From an uncultured Bacilli bacterium (lineage in GTDB: Bacteria; Bacillota_I; Bacilli_A; RF39; UBA660): 5,649 bases of DNA. Both the position numbers and the translations under genes were made by a program. The DNA lies in NCBI GenBank assembly GCA_944372725.1, contig CALWAA010000074.1, forward strand, positions 1 through 5,649, read 5' to 3'. The notes beneath the pieces were generated by a model. The model did no database searches. It worked only from the letters and a program-made list of their open reading frames with translations, and was not told the origin of the DNA. Positions 5,470 through 5,649 of the stretch are shown piece by piece (the first letter of the stretch is position 1; every line of letters starts with the position of its first letter).

Positions 5470-5566
5470 GTAGAGCATTAGGTCTAAATGCCTACAGTTT
5501 TATTTTTTGCTATAGACATTAACCTCTATATTGTTTTGTACAATAATAGTGGTTGATGTCTTTTTT
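5470..5566 (+). ncRNA. Possible ~97-base small RNA or attenuated leader
   Basis: This stretch runs from the expected start of the promoter at 5435-5463 to the T run after the hairpin at 5514-5561. No convincing plus-strand reading frame is seen in it. The 5' part (GGTCTAA at 5481-5487) could pair with TTAACC (5519-5524), one bulge apart, in competition with the base of the hairpin, which would suit a leader that switches between termination and read-through. I recognise no known RNA family: no T-box GGTGG-type motif is present, and there is no complete tRNA. It could equally be the antisense of a minus-strand gene. Confidence 0.25.
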
Positions 5567-5649
5567 GGTCTAAACCAAGATATAAGTATTTGGAACAACT
5601 TCCTCATACTAACCACACAACCCTTTCTATTGTTTATCAACCAAAACCC
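5500..5649 (-). CDS. Short reading frame open to the right edge (hypothetical, partial)
   Basis: On the minus strand the frame is open from the window edge to TAA at 5502-5500, 49 residues if it continues outside. Internal starts are GTG 5616, with AAAGGG 4 bases upstream, and ATG 5607. From the ATG the 35-residue product begins MRKLFQILISWFRPKK, a short hydrophobic stretch followed by basic residues, and ends VNVYSKK. It may be the C-terminus of a longer gene beyond the window or a stand-alone small peptide. I do not recognise it. Much of its code is the long hairpin at 5514-5561, so either the coding or the RNA reading may be chance. A weak hairpin, AAGTAT/ATACTT (5464-5450) followed by TTTT on the minus strand, could serve as its terminator. 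Confidence 0.3.
   Translation of the reverse strand, partial: GFWLINNRKGCVVSMRKLFQILISWFRPKKTSTTIIVQNNIEVNVYSKK
5514..5566 (+). terminator. Long imperfect hairpin with T tract (intrinsic terminator or attenuator)
   Basis: Bases 5514-5534 pair with 5540-5561 around the 5-base loop TTTGT. There are 20 pairs (one G-T), one T-T mismatch (5525/5550) and one bulged A (5545), and the 3' arm runs into T5561-T5566. The T run is only on the plus-strand 3' side, so termination would be in the plus direction. The stem is much longer than the two gene-end terminators in this window. Minus-strand reading frame codons cover the same bases. Confidence 0.55.

Noticed and set aside
5461..5500. tRNA-like stretch (AGTAGAGCA resembling a D arm, then a TAGG/CCTA stem)
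   Set aside because: The anticodon loop would be 8 bases, there is no T-arm GGTTCGA-type sequence and no acceptor stem, so chance similarity is more likely than a tRNA or tRNA relic.
5565..5578. Small hairpin TTGGT-ctaa-ACCAA as a second terminator
   Set aside because: It is not followed by a T run on either strand in the proper direction and has only 5 pairs.

Overview
The window reads as chromosomal DNA of a low-GC Gram-positive bacterium of the Bacilli type, possibly one of the gut lineages with compact genomes. The reasons are strong AT richness, a gene for the RNA polymerase delta subunit (a Bacillota-specific protein), a DUF1934/ywiB-like gene joined to argS with rpoE close behind (an order also known from Bacillus), and short spacers with gene overlaps. 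All seven convincing genes end in TAA. Every tryptophan codon I checked in argS is TGG, so the standard code fits and the Mycoplasma TGA=Trp code does not.

Layout on the plus strand. Positions 1-230 hold the 3' end of an Rpn/PD-(D/E)XK-type nuclease-transposase gene, closed by a terminator whose loop contains the stop codon. A sigma-A-type promoter then drives a two-gene unit, the DUF1934 protein (295-642) and argS (635-2377), which overlap by 8 bp. A near-consensus promoter (2386-2414) follows. Its transcript would begin with a stem-loop (2421-2449) and encode RpoE/delta (2480-2929), ending at another terminator with the stop codon in its loop. A third promoter, whose -35 lies in that terminator, drives prfA (2983-4047), and prmC (4031-4756) overlaps its end. 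PrmC methylates the GGQ glutamine of the release factor made by prfA, so enzyme and substrate are co-expressed. PrmC has an unusually short N-terminal domain.

On the minus strand, convergent with prmC and only 5 bp away, is a 196-residue protein (4762-5352) with a HEPN-type RNxLAH motif. It has its own strong promoter, and a perfect 15-bp palindrome sits on the -35 box.

The last 240 bases contain no obvious long gene. They hold a possible plus-strand promoter (5435-5463), a long imperfect hairpin followed by a T run (5514-5566) that looks like an intrinsic terminator, and, on the opposite strand over the same bases, a short reading frame that is open to the window edge. This could be a small RNA or leader with an attenuator, or an overlapping sense/antisense pair.

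Most of the window is translation and transcription housekeeping: arginyl-tRNA synthetase, release factor 1, its methyltransferase and the polymerase delta subunit. The accessory material is at the two ends, namely the nuclease fragment on the left and the HEPN gene plus structured region on the right.
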